A DNA stretch of 64,000 nt from Litoribrevibacter albus (lineage in GTDB: Bacteria > Pseudomonadota > Gammaproteobacteria > Pseudomonadales > Litoribrevibacteraceae), in the NCBI RefSeq assembly GCF_030159995.1, contig NZ_BSNM01000015.1, positions 124,001 to 188,000 on the forward strand, written 5' to 3'. A program made the translations under genes and the position numbers. Of the stretch, positions 63,095 to 64,000 are shown piece by piece. Under the pieces are notes generated by a model, which worked only from the letters and a program-made list of their open reading frames with translations, was not told the DNA's origin and did no database searches. The stretch's first letter is position 1, and the number at the start of each line of letters is the position of its first letter.

Positions 63095-64000
63095 TTATTC
63101 TTCTCTAATTTGTGGTTTTTCCATGTGAATGAAGAAAGCCAACAATGCAGGAATCACAAACAAGGTCAGAAGGGTGGAGAGTGCTAATCCACCCAGAATG
63201 ACACTTCCCAACCCTCGATAAATTTCACTGCCCGCTCCGGTAGCAATCACCAGAGGGAAGAGACCAAACAAGCTGGTGGTGGTACTCATGAAAATTGGTC
63301 GAATTCGTGTTCTGACAGACCACAAAATTGCTGTGATGTTGTCCATTCCGTTGAAACGCACATTATTTAAGGACTGATGCACAATCAGAATGGCGTTGTT
63401 CACAACGGTACCGACCAGAATGACGAAGCCAAGCATCACTAATATGTCGAACGGTTGTGGTGCCACAAACTGATTAACCAGCGACAAACCAATAAAACCA
63501 CCCGCCGCTGCCAATGGCACAGATACCAGAATGATCAGAGGGTACAGGTAATTGGAAAACAGGGCTGACATCAACAGATAAGTAATCAAAATAGCCAGAA
63601 TGAAATTCCACTGAAGGGATTCTTTGGTTTCCGTCAGTTTATCTGCGTTACCGCCAACGGTGATTTCAACGGCGTCCAGTAGCCCTTTGTCCTGTACTGA
63701 TGGCACTAACTTCTGGCTGATCAGTTCCAGTGCGGTTTGCAGTGGCATTTCCGGTGGCGGCGTTACTTGCAACGTCACAGTTCGCTTACGCTCCCGGTGA
63801 TTAATTTGTGGCACCCCGGTGGTGTAACTCAACTCGGCCACATCACCAATTCGAACCAATTGGCCGTAGTTGTTGACGATGTGTTTGTCGAGAATGTCTT
63901 CTGGTGACGTCACTTTCGCTTCGTCAGAGCGGAGAACCAGATCAATTTCCTTTTTGCCATCCGGTTTGTATTCACTGATTTTTCGGCCATCCATAATGAT
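63095..64000 (-). CDS. RND efflux transporter permease subunit (C-terminal part, runs off the right edge)
   Basis: 302 C-terminal residues of an inner-membrane RND pump. They cover the second porter part (VGGNADKLTETKESLQWNF) and the last transmembrane block, with LILVSVPLAAAGGFIGLSL, GFVILVGTVVNNAILIVHQS and TRIRPIFMSTTTSLFGLFPL, all typical of AcrB/MdtC-like or heavy-metal RND permeases. It ends HMEKPQIREE. The reading frame continues past base 64000. The substrate class cannot be told without the N-terminal part and the adaptor gene. Confidence 0.92.
   Translation of the reverse strand: MIMDGRKISEYKPDGKKEIDLVLRSDEAKVTSPEDILDKHIVNNYGQLVRIGDVAELSYTTGVPQINHRERKRTVTLQVTPPPEMPLQTALELISQKLVPSVQDKGLLDAVEITVGGNADKLTETKESLQWNFILAILITYLLMSALFSNYLYPLIILVSVPLAAAGGFIGLSLVNQFVAPQPFDILVMLGFVILVGTVVNNAILIVHQSLNNVRFNGMDNITAILWSVRTRIRPIFMSTTTSLFGLFPLVIATGAGSEIYRGLGSVILGGLALSTLLTLFVIPALLAFFIHMEKPQIREE

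Overview
The window looks like a chromosomal segment of a marine-type gammaproteobacterium. This rests on a PutP symporter next to an Lrp-type regulator, RluA and QorB homologues, tRNA-Pro/tRNA-Asn genes with encoded CCA, and several very large secreted proteins built from Calx-beta, bacterial Ig/cadherin-like and 'choice-of-anchor U' modules ending in GlyGly-CTERM-like tails. I cannot name the genus. No insertion sequence, integrase, rRNA or CRISPR array was seen. Both ends are open: putP runs off the left edge and an RND efflux pump runs off the right.

Layout. 1-7.1 kb holds housekeeping and membrane genes: putP (partial) divergent from a PutR-like Lrp regulator, a GIDE-LemA membrane protein, a uracil-DNA-glycosylase-family protein, a small unknown protein and an SPFH/band-7 protein. 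7.7-43.2 kb is the notable part. It is a single-strand run of ten genes: a sulfotransferase; a 4021-residue surface protein (DUF4347 + 14 x 124-residue repeats + Calx-beta + Ig-like + anchor + an outer-membrane-barrel-like tail); an FG-GAP/ASPIC-UnbV protein overlapping it by one base; an exported DUF255 thioredoxin-fold protein; a small secreted protein; a secreted fibre-like protein with a peptidase-S74 self-cleaving chaperone; two more choice-of-anchor-U/GlyGly-CTERM giants (1117 and 3362 residues); and an APS kinase. A sulfotransferase (PAPS user) at one end and an APS kinase (PAPS maker) at the other suggest that a component of this surface system is sulfated. That is inference.

43.3-55.3 kb is a mosaic of ordinary genes: orphan periplasmic binding-protein-like proteins, a cold-shock protein with a structured leader, MetY, a nucleoside-gate protein with a divergent Lrp regulator, a LysR/QorB divergent pair, a sterol-desaturase-family membrane protein, an SLC13/DASS permease, three tRNAs, and an alpha/beta hydrolase. 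55.3-60.8 kb has RluA and then a branched-chain amino-acid catabolic run: a leucine-dehydrogenase-family enzyme followed by E1-alpha, E1-beta and E2 of a branched-chain 2-oxoacid dehydrogenase, with no E3. An AraC regulator, another binding-protein-like protein and the C-terminal part of an RND transporter close the window.

A second theme cuts across the annotation. Short degenerate tandem repeats, very often 15 nt and otherwise 7-20 nt, sit just downstream of, or overlapping, the 3' ends of many genes, and also occur in frame inside several of the large secreted proteins. In the 3' arrays the unit often carries the stop codon, so each copy repeats a stop.
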